Source: JAGPUQ01 sp963708735 (GTDB lineage Bacteria; Pseudomonadota; Gammaproteobacteria; Pseudomonadales; Porticoccaceae). Taken from it: a stretch of 64,000 nucleotides of DNA. A program made the translations under genes and the position numbers. This document shows positions 45,055-53,206 of the stretch, one piece after another; position 1 is the stretch's first letter; each line of letters opens with the position of its first letter. The notes beneath the pieces were generated by a model. The model had not been told where the DNA came from. It made no database searches and was given only the letters and a program-made list of their open reading frames with translations. The stretch is from NCBI GenBank assembly GCA_963708735.1, contig CAVPTW010000005.1, forward strand, positions 186,001 to 250,000, read 5' to 3'.

Positions 45055-45918
45055 ATGGCCGACCATCTTCCCCCCTGGTTCACCGATGCCATCGCCCAAC
45101 CGGCGGAGACCGGCCGGGTCAGCGTCCGGGACTGCCCCATCGCTTACCGGTGCTGGGGCGACCCTGGGCGCCCCGGGCTACTGCTGATCCACGGCTTCAA
45201 CGCCCACAGCCACTGGTGGGATTTCATCGCTCCCGCGTTTGCCGCGGATTACCGGGTGGTGGCACTCGACTGCTCCGGCGCGGGCGACAGCGGCCACCGG
45301 GAACACTATGACCTGGACACTTTCGCCGACGAGGTGATCGCGGTGGCAAAGGCCGCCGGCATCGGCGCGAAGATGGTCGTGGTGGGGCACAGTTTTGGCG
45401 GCGGCATCGCGCTGCGCACGGCGGCACGCTTCCCGGACCTGGTCAAGGCCATGATCTCCGTGGATGCCAAACTGATCGCGCTGCCCGGGGAGGGCCGCAC
45501 GCGCAGCACCACGGGGTTTTTGCCTCACACGATCTATCCGGATGCCGCCAGTGCCAGCGCCGCTTTCCGTGTCATTCCGCCCCAGCGCTGCCCGAATCAG
45601 TTTCTGATCGACCACATCGCCCGACATTCGGTGCGGGAGGTGGAAGACGGCTGGACGCTGAAAGCCGATCCGGCCCTGCTCGACCATTTCCGCTTTGAAG
45701 ACCAGACCGATGCACTGCTCAATCTCGCCACCGGCTTCGGGATGATTTCGGGCACCCTGAGCGCCATCATCACCCAGGAAGTAATCGATTATCTTCAGTA
45801 TGTGGCGCCGCGGGGATCGCCTTTCACCGCCATCCCGGGCGCGGCCCACCATGTGTTTCTCGATCAGCCGCTGGCCTTTATCGACGTTCTCCGCGACATG
45901 CTTGCCCACTGGGCCTGA
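45055..45918 (+). CDS. Alpha/beta-fold hydrolase
   Basis: Serine hydrolase of unknown substrate. The 287-residue product has the oxyanion region LLLIHGFNAHSHWWDF, the nucleophile elbow VVVGHSFGGGIAL with serine near 105, and a late histidine in GAAHHVFLDQP. There is no signal peptide. It is probably cotranscribed with the MAPEG gene. Confidence 0.88.
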   Translation: MADHLPPWFTDAIAQPAETGRVSVRDCPIAYRCWGDPGRPGLLLIHGFNAHSHWWDFIAPAFAADYRVVALDCSGAGDSGHREHYDLDTFADEVIAVAKAAGIGAKMVVVGHSFGGGIALRTAARFPDLVKAMISVDAKLIALPGEGRTRSTTGFLPHTIYPDAASASAAFRVIPPQRCPNQFLIDHIARHSVREVEDGWTLKADPALLDHFRFEDQTDALLNLATGFGMISGTLSAIITQEVIDYLQYVAPRGSPFTAIPGAAHHVFLDQPLAFIDVLRDMLAHWA

Positions 45919-45991
45919 GCGCGGCAGCCCGTGACTGCGGGGACCGCAGAGAATTCGATACAGGATCCGGACGCCAGCGCAGGATATCCCG

Positions 45992-46423
45992 TCAGTCTGC
46001 CACGGGCGGATACTCGGCAAAGCGCGGCGCGGCTAGCCCAGCTTCGTACCAGCAGGCCCGGCTGTCCCAGAATATCTGCCGCTCCGGCACCACACCGGGA
46101 TCCCCGTCGAGCACCCCCGCAGGAACGATCAGATACTCGCCGTTGCGGCTGACATAGGGCAGCGCCGAGCCACAGTGGGTACAGAAACACTTGGAGAAAC
46201 TGCGCGCCTCGGGAATCTGATAGCGCCGGATCAACTCGCGCCCACGCAGCCAGTGGATATGGTCCGGGCGGGTGAACAGATTGGCCGCGTGGGCCGAAGC
46301 GGTCGCCTTGCGGCAGCGCGAACAGTGGCAGAGCACAAAGCGCGCGAACGGGCCCCAGACCTGGAACGCGACCTGGCCGCAGAGACAGGACCCGGCGGTC
46401 ATTCCGGTTTGTTCATCGTTCAT
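45992..46423 (-). CDS. GFA (CENP-V) family zinc-binding protein
   Basis: Protein of the family named after glutathione-dependent formaldehyde-activating enzyme; most members have no proven function. The 143-residue product keeps the zinc-cysteine pattern: CLCGQV, LCHCSRCRKATAS and CFCTHCGSALPY. It may start at the first ATG or at ATG eight codons in. It lies near the MOSC gene on the same strand with 39 bases between. Confidence 0.9.
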   Translation of the reverse strand: MNDEQTGMTAGSCLCGQVAFQVWGPFARFVLCHCSRCRKATASAHAANLFTRPDHIHWLRGRELIRRYQIPEARSFSKCFCTHCGSALPYVSRNGEYLIVPAGVLDGDPGVVPERQIFWDSRACWYEAGLAAPRFAEYPPVAD

Positions 46424-46462
46424 CGCTCACGCTCGCGCCGCTCCCCGCTGTTGGTGCCCGCA

Positions 46463-46942
46463 TCATGGTGCGGGCAACGGCAGTATTTCAAGGACATCGC
46501 CACAGCGGATCAAACCACTCTCAACGACATCCGCGCGCAACCCGCCGCGCCCGCTGAGCTGAGCGGCGACGCCGGGCCGGGTGAGTTCTTCAAGATGGCG
46601 GCAGGGCTCACACAGACGCTGACCCCGCAACCGCGCGCCGCCGATGCGAAACTCCCGTCCGACCAGGGCATTGAGATCGACGCCGCGGGTGAGCAGGTTG
46701 CGTCGCGCCTCGGGCGCGCTGAGCCGGCAGGGTTCGGGCAGGGAATCCAGCACTTCGGCGGCGATCAGGGTCACCGCACGCCCCGTACCCGGCCAGCTGG
46801 ACCAGGTACCGGCCCCCACGGCATAGCGATCGCCCGCAAGGCCCGCCCCCGCCAACGCTTCCGCGGCCTCGACCGCCCGGGGCAATTCGCCCCGGACAGC
46901 GGCGATATAAATGCCGATCACCCGGCCGGAAGCTGTTGACAT
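46463..46942 (-). CDS. MOSC-domain protein
   Basis: Family related to the C-terminal domain of molybdenum cofactor sulfurase and YiiM or YuaD proteins; a substrate-binding or sulfur-carrying role is likely, with no assigned reaction. The 159-residue product has GLAGDRYAVGAGTW, ARRNLLTRGVDLNALVGREF and the conserved cysteine in LCEPCRHLEELT. ATG 46942 is preferred over GTG 46957. Confidence 0.87.
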   Translation of the reverse strand: MSTASGRVIGIYIAAVRGELPRAVEAAEALAGAGLAGDRYAVGAGTWSSWPGTGRAVTLIAAEVLDSLPEPCRLSAPEARRNLLTRGVDLNALVGREFRIGGARLRGQRLCEPCRHLEELTRPGVAAQLSGRGGLRADVVESGLIRCGDVLEILPLPAP

Positions 46943-46966
46943 GGCGCTGCGCAGCACCAGATTCGA

Positions 46967-47245
46967 CTATTGGTCCGCATCGCCCGACAGCGCATCCTGG
47001 CTATCGCGAATCTTGGGATCGTAGCGCGTGGAGGTCCGGAACAGCAGATACCAGGGGTTATTCTGCCGGCAGCGCCATTGAGCGTTACGCACGGCTCGCC
47101 CCTGTTCATGGCACTGGTCGTGCGACCAGATGGTGCCGCCGTAGGTGGTCCAGTTGTCGCCAGCCGAGGCGCGTATCTGCAGCTCATAGCTGGGGTAAAA
47201 GAGGTACAGCATGGCCAGAACGAATATTGCCACGCCGATCTTCAT
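46967..47245 (-). CDS. Small membrane-anchored or secreted protein, unrecognised
   Basis: I do not recognise this gene. The 92-residue product begins with a hydrophobic segment (about 3-17) with little N-terminal charge, then a polar domain with Trp, Tyr and two cysteines (Cys45, Cys59) that could form a periplasmic disulfide. GGGAGG lies five bases before ATG 47245, a strong ribosome site, so it is very likely expressed. It lies upstream of the MOSC gene (24-bp gap) and may be cotranscribed with it. Confidence 0.7.
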   Translation of the reverse strand: MKIGVAIFVLAMLYLFYPSYELQIRASAGDNWTTYGGTIWSHDQCHEQGRAVRNAQWRCRQNNPWYLLFRTSTRYDPKIRDSQDALSGDADQ

Positions 47246-47334
47246 GCTCACCTCCCGGTCCGGAGCTGGCGATCAGCCCTGCGCTTACGGCCACCGCCGT
47301 GCAAGCAACCCCGACACCGACCGGGGTCGGCGGG

Positions 47335-47676
47335 TCAGGAATCGCTTTTGGTGGTCCGGCTCGATACGGCCGGCGGGCCGGGAAACGTCATCACGTTGCT
47401 GCCGCGCGCATCGCTGACCTTGCACACGCCTTCTTTCTCCACTTCGTCGATGCGCACGATGGAGTGCATGGGGATGAAGCTGCGTTTGACTTCGGAGAAC
47501 TCGGTCTTGAGCTTTTCTTCAGCCGGATCAACGATCAGCTGCGATTTTTCGCCGAACACAAACTCCTCGATCTCGATGAAGCCCATGAGGTCGCTCTGAT
47601 AGACATAACGGGCGTAAACCTCGTACACCTGGCCCTGATTGACGAAGATGATCTTGTAGATAGGGTCGTTGGTCAT
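47335..47676 (-). CDS. DUF1820 conserved protein
   Basis: Gammaproteobacterial family of unknown function often found beside miaB. The 113-residue product has the family core IYKIIFVNQGQVYEVYAR, GFIEIEEFVFGE and FIPMHSIVRIDEVEKEG. It is divergent from miaB with 141 bases between the starts. Confidence 0.9.
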   Translation of the reverse strand: MTNDPIYKIIFVNQGQVYEVYARYVYQSDLMGFIEIEEFVFGEKSQLIVDPAEEKLKTEFSEVKRSFIPMHSIVRIDEVEKEGVCKVSDARGSNVMTFPGPPAVSSRTTKSDS

Positions 47677-47779
47677 GCCGAGCGGCTCTGGCGGTTACCG
47701 GGAACAGGATACCACAGTGAGGCCCCCACCCCGGCTTTTCAAGGCACTTTTCCCGGCACGGATGGCGCACCCCATGCGC

Positions 47780-47785
47780 TATAAT
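47780..47785 (+). promoter_or_regulatory. Candidate -10 element of the miaB operon
   Basis: Perfect TATAAT 32 bases before the miaB ATG. No good -35 is visible. Confidence 0.5.
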
Positions 47786-47817
47786 TCGCCGCCTCGCCTG
47801 CAAGCCACCTGCACACC

Positions 47818-49164
47818 ATGACCAAGACCGGGGAGCGCAAACTCCACATCGTCACCCAGGGCTGCCAGATGAACGAGTACGACTCCGCGCGGATGCGCGA
47901 TCTGCTCGGCGACAGCCACGACCTGATTGCCACCGACGATCCGGCCGAAGCCGATGTGCTGCTGCTCAATACCTGCTCCATTCGCGAGAAGGCACAGGAG
48001 AAAGTCTTTCACCAGCTGGGGCGCTGGAAGCACCTGAAGGAGCACAACCCCGATCTGATCATCGGCGTCGGCGGCTGCGTGGCGAGCCAGGAGGGCGAGG
48101 CCATTGCCCGCCGCGCGCCCCATGTCGATCTGGTGTTCGGGCCCCAGACCCTGCACCGGCTGCCGGAGATGATCCGGCAGCGCCGCCAGTCCGACGGGAC
48201 CGTGGTGGTGGACATCAGCTTTCCCGAAATCGAAAAATTCGATCACCTGCCGCGCCCGGTCGCCGATGGCGTGAGCGCCCATGTCTCGGTCATGGAAGGC
48301 TGCTCCAAATACTGCACCTTCTGCGTGGTGCCCTATACGCGGGGCGAGGAAGTCAGCCGGCCGGTGCTGGACGTGCTCACCGAAATCGCGCAACTGGCCG
48401 AGCAGGGCGTGCGCGAGGTGAACCTGCTGGGCCAGAACGTCAACGCGTATCGCGGTACTCTGCCGACGGGCGGCACCAGCGATCTCGCCGAACTGATCGT
48501 CGCGGTGGCGCGCATCGAGGGTATCGACCGGATCCGCTACACCACCTCCCATCCGGTGGAATTTTCCCAGGCGCTGATCGACGTCTACGCACAAGTGCCG
48601 GCGCTGGTCAGCCATGTGCACCTGCCGGTGCAGAGCGGCTCGGATCGCATCCTGAGCGCGATGAAACGCGGCCACACGGTCCTGGAATACAAATCGAAAA
48701 TCCGCCGCCTGCGCGCGCTGCGCCCGGAGATCAGCATTTCATCGGATTTCATTGTCGGCTTTCCCGGCGAAACCGCGGACGATTTCGCCCGCACCATGCA
48801 ACTGATCGAAGAAATCGGGTTCGACCAGTCGTTCAGCTTCGTTTACAGCCGCCGCCCGGGTACGCCGGCGGCCAGCCTGCCGGACGATACGCCGGACGAA
48901 ATCAAGAAGGAGCGCTTGCAGATCCTCCAGCACCGCATCAACCAGCAGGCAGCGGCGATCAGTCAGGGCATGGTGGGCCAGACCCATCGGGTGCTGATCA
49001 GCGGTCTGTCGCGCAAGGATCCCGGAGCGCTGCAAGGCCGCACGGAGAACAACCGGGTGGTGAATTTCGCAGCCGCCGAGCGCAACCTGATCGGCACCTT
49101 TGTGCCGGTGCGCATAACGGAAGCATTGCCCAACTCGCTGCGCGGCGAGTTGGCCGGATCCTGA
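47818..49164 (+). CDS. miaB: MiaB, tRNA-i6A37 methylthiotransferase
   Basis: Radical-SAM enzyme that adds methylthio to i6A37 in tRNAs reading UNN codons. The 448-residue product has the N-terminal auxiliary-cluster cysteines (Cys16 in TQGCQMNEYDS, then NTCSIREKA and GGCVASQEG), the radical-SAM motif CSKYCTFC (Cys162, 166, 169), and a C-terminal TRAM domain (about 375-440). It heads the block with ybeZ, ybeY, ybeX and lnt. The ribosome site is weak. Confidence 0.96.
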   Translation: MTKTGERKLHIVTQGCQMNEYDSARMRDLLGDSHDLIATDDPAEADVLLLNTCSIREKAQEKVFHQLGRWKHLKEHNPDLIIGVGGCVASQEGEAIARRAPHVDLVFGPQTLHRLPEMIRQRRQSDGTVVVDISFPEIEKFDHLPRPVADGVSAHVSVMEGCSKYCTFCVVPYTRGEEVSRPVLDVLTEIAQLAEQGVREVNLLGQNVNAYRGTLPTGGTSDLAELIVAVARIEGIDRIRYTTSHPVEFSQALIDVYAQVPALVSHVHLPVQSGSDRILSAMKRGHTVLEYKSKIRRLRALRPEISISSDFIVGFPGETADDFARTMQLIEEIGFDQSFSFVYSRRPGTPAASLPDDTPDEIKKERLQILQHRINQQAAAISQGMVGQTHRVLISGLSRKDPGALQGRTENNRVVNFAAAERNLIGTFVPVRITEALPNSLRGELAGS

Positions 49165-49297
49165 GCCCTGCCGTGCGGACACCGACCCGGCGCCCGTCGG
49201 CTCCGCCATTCCGGATAGATGTTGCGCCCCTATTCCCCGCGCCCGTCAAAGTCGCTATTCTTGGCCCAGACCCCCGACAGGCGTCCCAGCAAACCGT

Positions 49298-50296
49298 TTG
49301 AACACCTTGGCGGCAGTACAAACGCTCACCCTCGAACCCAACGACACGCGCCGTCTCGCGAGCCTCTGCGGCCAGTTCGACGAAAACATCCACCAGATCG
49401 AGGCGCGCCTCAATATCGAGATCCGCAACCGCGGCAATGTGTTCGCCTTTTACGGCGACGCTACCCGCGCCCGCGCGGCGTTGGCATTGATACGCCAGCT
49501 CTATCAGGAGACGGCCCGTGACCGGCTTCTGACACCTGCCAAGATTCATGTATTCCTGCAGCAGTCGGACATGGAGCATCGCATGAGCAAACAGACCGCC
49601 GATGTTGGCGACAATGTCACTGGTTTCAGCGTCGTTCGCACCAAGAAAGGCAGTGTCCATCCACGCGGCGTCAACCAGCAGAATTACGTCCGCGCCATCC
49701 AGACCCACGACATCAGCTTCGGCATCGGCCCGGCGGGCACCGGCAAGACCTACCTCGCCGTGGCCTGCGCGGTGGAAGCTTACCTGCGCTCGGAAGTGGA
49801 GCGCATCGTGCTGGTGCGGCCAGCGGTCGAGGCCGGCGAAAAGCTCGGCTTCCTGCCCGGCGATCTGTCCCAGAAGGTCGACCCCTACCTGCGGCCCCTC
49901 TACGATGCCCTCTACGAAATGCTGGGCGCGGAAATCGTCGGCAAACTGATCGAACGCCAGGTCATCGAGGTCGCGCCGCTCGCCTACATGCGGGGACGCA
50001 CGCTGAACCATGCCTTCATCATTCTCGACGAGAGCCAGAACACCACTTGCGAGCAGATGAAGATGTTCCTCACCCGACTCGGCTTTGGCGCCACCGCGGT
50101 GATCACCGGCGACACCACCCAGATCGACCTGCCGCGCGGAACCCGCTCGGGACTGCTCCATGCGATAGAAGTCCTGGCCGGCGTCGAGGAAATCTCCTTC
50201 ACGCACTTCGTCGCCAAGGACGTGGTGCGCCACCCGCTGGTGCAGCGCATCGTCGAAGCCTATGAAGTCCACGAAGACACCACCCGCGGGTCATGA
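49298..50296 (+). CDS. ybeZ: YbeZ, PhoH-like ATPase
   Basis: RNA-associated ATPase that interacts with the rRNA-maturation protein YbeY. The 332-residue product has the Walker A motif GPAGTGKTYLAVACA near 145, the PhoH motif LVRPAVEAGEKLGFLPGD and Walker B FIILDESQNTT. It begins with TTG at 49298. It ends in a four-base overlap with ybeY (ATGA). Confidence 0.95.
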   Translation: MNTLAAVQTLTLEPNDTRRLASLCGQFDENIHQIEARLNIEIRNRGNVFAFYGDATRARAALALIRQLYQETARDRLLTPAKIHVFLQQSDMEHRMSKQTADVGDNVTGFSVVRTKKGSVHPRGVNQQNYVRAIQTHDISFGIGPAGTGKTYLAVACAVEAYLRSEVERIVLVRPAVEAGEKLGFLPGDLSQKVDPYLRPLYDALYEMLGAEIVGKLIERQVIEVAPLAYMRGRTLNHAFIILDESQNTTCEQMKMFLTRLGFGATAVITGDTTQIDLPRGTRSGLLHAIEVLAGVEEISFTHFVAKDVVRHPLVQRIVEAYEVHEDTTRGS

Positions 50297-50796
50297 GCAT
50301 CCGGATTGCGATCGACAACGCCTGCGACAGCGGTACGGCCATTCCCGCCCCGGCGGCCCTGCGTCGCTGGCTGCGGGCGACCCTGCGCCACCTCGGGCGC
50401 GCCGACGCGCAGGTCGCGATCCGTATCGTCGGTGAAACCGAGGGCAGCGAACTCTATGCCCGCTACCGGCTGCGCGAGCCGTCGCCCGGACAGCGCCACG
50501 CCACCAATGTCCTTTCCTTTCCCGCCGACCTGCCGGACTGGGTAGAGCTGCCGCTGCTGGGCGATATTGTGATCTGCGCACCGGTCGTCGAGCGCGAGGC
50601 GACGGACCAGGGTAAAGCACCGGACGCACACTGGGCGCACATGATCGTCCATGGCACCCTGCACCTGCTCGGCCATGACCACCAGGACGACGCCGAAGCC
50701 GAGCGCATGGAAGCCCTGGAAACCGAAATCCTCGCCAGCCTGCATTTTCCACCGCCCTACGCACTGGCACCGGCGCTCGCTGTCAACCCGTCATGA
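50293..50796 (+). CDS. ybeY: YbeY, rRNA maturation endoribonuclease
   Basis: Zinc metalloprotein needed for 16S rRNA 3'-end maturation and ribosome quality control. The 167-residue product has the metal motif HGTLHLLGHDH (about 117-127) and ATNVLSFPADLPD. Four-base overlaps with ybeZ and ybeX indicate coupled translation. Confidence 0.96.
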   Translation: MSIRIAIDNACDSGTAIPAPAALRRWLRATLRHLGRADAQVAIRIVGETEGSELYARYRLREPSPGQRHATNVLSFPADLPDWVELPLLGDIVICAPVVEREATDQGKAPDAHWAHMIVHGTLHLLGHDHQDDAEAERMEALETEILASLHFPPPYALAPALAVNPS

Positions 50797-51626
50797 CCGC
50801 CGAACCGCCCAGTAGACGCGCCTGGCTGAAGCGTCTGCTCCGGTATTTCGCCCCCCGCCCGCGCTCGCGGCAGGATCTCGCCGATATCCTGGAAACCGCG
50901 CGCGCCGACAATCTGCTCGACAGTCAGTCGCTCGACATCATCCGGGGCGCGTTTCTGGTATCCAGTCTGCAGGCGCACGAAATCATGGTGCCGCCATCCC
51001 AGATGGTGGTGATTGAAGCGGGGATGAATCTGGAAGAAATTCTCCAGCGGGTGATCCACGCCAAGCACTCCCGCTACCCCGTGGTGGGCGAATCCCTGGA
51101 TGACATCCGCGGCATCCTGCTGGCCAAGGATCTGCTGCCGCTGATGCTCGCCGGCCGCGACACCTTCCGCCTTGCCGATATCGTCCGGCCTGCCACCATA
51201 GTTCCCGAAACCAAACGCCTCGACATCCTGTTGCGCGAATTCCGCGAACAGCGCTACCACATGGCGGTGGTGGTCGACGAATACGGTGGCGTCGCGGGTC
51301 TGGTTACCATCGAAGACATCCTCGAGGAGATCGTCGGCGACATCGCCGACGAAAAGGATCGCGAACCGGATTGTGTGATCTGTCGCGAACCCGACGGCAG
51401 CTTTCTGGTGGCGGGACTGACCGCAATCGCGGATTTCAACGACCATTTCGGTGTCGCCCTGAGCGATGACGAGTACGACACCATCGGTGGCTTTGTGACC
51501 AGCGCCTTTGGGCATCTCCCGGAAGCGGGTGAATCCATCACCCTGAACGGCCTGGTCTTCACCGTGGTGGCGGGGGGTGAACGTCAGGTGCATCAACTCC
51601 GGATAACCCCGGCCACCGGCTGCTGA
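50793..51626 (+). CDS. ybeX: YbeX (CorC), CBS-domain protein
   Basis: CorC/HlyC-family protein linked to magnesium and cobalt efflux or ribosome homeostasis. The 277-residue product has two CBS domains (about 65-180), including SRYPVVGESLDDIRGILLAKDL and VDEYGGVAGLVTIEDILEEIVGDI, and a C-terminal transporter-associated domain (about 190-275). No membrane segments are present, as in CorC. Confidence 0.94.
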   Translation: MTAEPPSRRAWLKRLLRYFAPRPRSRQDLADILETARADNLLDSQSLDIIRGAFLVSSLQAHEIMVPPSQMVVIEAGMNLEEILQRVIHAKHSRYPVVGESLDDIRGILLAKDLLPLMLAGRDTFRLADIVRPATIVPETKRLDILLREFREQRYHMAVVVDEYGGVAGLVTIEDILEEIVGDIADEKDREPDCVICREPDGSFLVAGLTAIADFNDHFGVALSDDEYDTIGGFVTSAFGHLPEAGESITLNGLVFTVVAGGERQVHQLRITPATGC

Positions 51627-51630
51627 CGCC

Positions 51631-53136
51631 ATGCCCGCCCTCCGCCAAACACCCTTGCTGTTTTATGTCGCCGCCACGCTGGCCGGTGCCGTGCTGCCGC
51701 TGGCGTTCGCCCCCTACGAGCTCTGGCCGGTGGCGCCCCTGGCGGCGGGAGTCCTTGGCCTGCTGCTTATCGGCGCCGCGCCACGCACCGCGTTCGCACT
51801 GGCCTGGTGGTTTGGCGTCGGTCTCTACGGCACCGGCACCTCCTGGATTTACGTCAGCATCCATACCTATGGGGCGGCCTCCGTACCGCTGGCGATCCTG
51901 CTTACCGGCCTGTTTACGCTGGGTATGGCATTGCTGTTCGCACTGCCGTTCATTTTGTGCGGCTATCTGGACCTCAGGCGGCCAAGCGGCATATTGCTGG
52001 GCTTTCCCGCGGTGTGGGTGCTCGGCGAATGGCTGCGCGGCTGGTTTCTGACCGGATTCCCCTGGCTCTACCTGGGCTACGCGCCGCTCGAAACCTGGCT
52101 CGCCGGCTGGGCGCCCGTGACCGGCGTGCTCGGCATGAGTCTCGGCGTAGCGATCACCGGCGCGGCACTCACGACCCTGCTCAACCGCGCCAACGCGCTG
52201 GCCGCGGGCGCTGTCGCGGTGGGCGTCTTCTGGATGGGCGGCTGGCTGCTGCACGACCGGCCCTGGACCGAGCCCGAAACGACCACGCTCGCCGCAGCGC
52301 TGGTGCAGCCGGCGCAATCCCTGGCCATGAAGTGGGATGGCGCCGCCGACGGAGCCATTCTCGCAAATTTCACTGCCACCAACCGCGAACTGGCGGGGCA
52401 GGACCTGGTGATCTGGCCCGAAACCGCGATTCCCCGCTTTCGTCATGAAGTGCAACCGTTTCTCGACCGCGAAGACGCCTGGGCCCGCGAACAACGCATG
52501 GGCCTGCTGCTGGGCCTGCCGATCGCCGCCGCCGAAGGCGTCTACTACAACAGTTTCATGGGACTGGGCATGGCAGCGGGCACCTACCACAAACGCCGGC
52601 TGGTACCCTTTGGCGAATATGTGCCCCTGGAGCCTTGGTTGCGCGGCACCATCGCCTTCTTCGACCTGCCCATGTCGAACTTCAGCCGCGCGCCCGAAGA
52701 GCAGCCGCCGATCACACTGGGCGAACTGCGCATCGCCGCCGCCATCTGCTACGAAATCGTTTACCCGGATCTGGTGGCCGGCTCCGCCCGGGATGCGAAT
52801 CTGTTGATCACGGTGAGCAACGACACCTGGTTCGGCGCGTCCATCGGCCCCCACCAGCATTTGCAGATGGCACGTCTGCGCGCCATCGAGACCGGCAAAC
52901 CCCTGCTGCGCGCCACCAACGACGGCATCACCGCAGTGGTGGACAGTCGCGGTCGCGTCACCGCCAGCCTGCCCCAGTTCGTCCCCGGTATCCTGCGCAC
53001 CTCCGTGCTGCCGCGGACCGGTACCACGCCCTTCAGCCGCTACGGCTCAACCCCGGTGGTCCTGTTCTGCCTGGCACTGCTGGCGGGCGCCCTGGCGCCC
53101 TGGCGGCGGCGCGGCCTGCGCGCAGCACTGCGCTAG
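51631..53136 (+). CDS. lnt: Apolipoprotein N-acyltransferase
   Basis: Inner-membrane enzyme that adds the third acyl chain to lipoproteins, needed for Lol sorting. The 501-residue product has an N-terminal multi-span part and a periplasmic nitrilase domain with the triad Glu in WPETAIPRF (about 264), Lys in KRRLVPFGEYVP (about 320) and Cys in ICYEIVYPD (about 373). Its client lipoproteins LpoA, DolP, RlpA and LptE are encoded in this window. It starts four bases after ybeX. Confidence 0.96.
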   Translation: MPALRQTPLLFYVAATLAGAVLPLAFAPYELWPVAPLAAGVLGLLLIGAAPRTAFALAWWFGVGLYGTGTSWIYVSIHTYGAASVPLAILLTGLFTLGMALLFALPFILCGYLDLRRPSGILLGFPAVWVLGEWLRGWFLTGFPWLYLGYAPLETWLAGWAPVTGVLGMSLGVAITGAALTTLLNRANALAAGAVAVGVFWMGGWLLHDRPWTEPETTTLAAALVQPAQSLAMKWDGAADGAILANFTATNRELAGQDLVIWPETAIPRFRHEVQPFLDREDAWAREQRMGLLLGLPIAAAEGVYYNSFMGLGMAAGTYHKRRLVPFGEYVPLEPWLRGTIAFFDLPMSNFSRAPEEQPPITLGELRIAAAICYEIVYPDLVAGSARDANLLITVSNDTWFGASIGPHQHLQMARLRAIETGKPLLRATNDGITAVVDSRGRVTASLPQFVPGILRTSVLPRTGTTPFSRYGSTPVVLFCLALLAGALAPWRRRGLRAALR

Positions 53137-53156
53137 GTCGGTTCGCGCCTTTCCCC

Positions 53157-53162
53157 TATAAT
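53157..53162 (+). promoter_or_regulatory. Candidate -10 element of leuS
   Basis: Perfect TATAAT 44 bases before the leuS ATG and just after lnt. The -35 region (TAGGTC at 17 bp) is poor. Confidence 0.5.
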
Positions 53163-53206
53163 TCCGCGCTTTCGCGGCGGCGCGCCGCCAGCTGGAACAG
53201 CACCCG

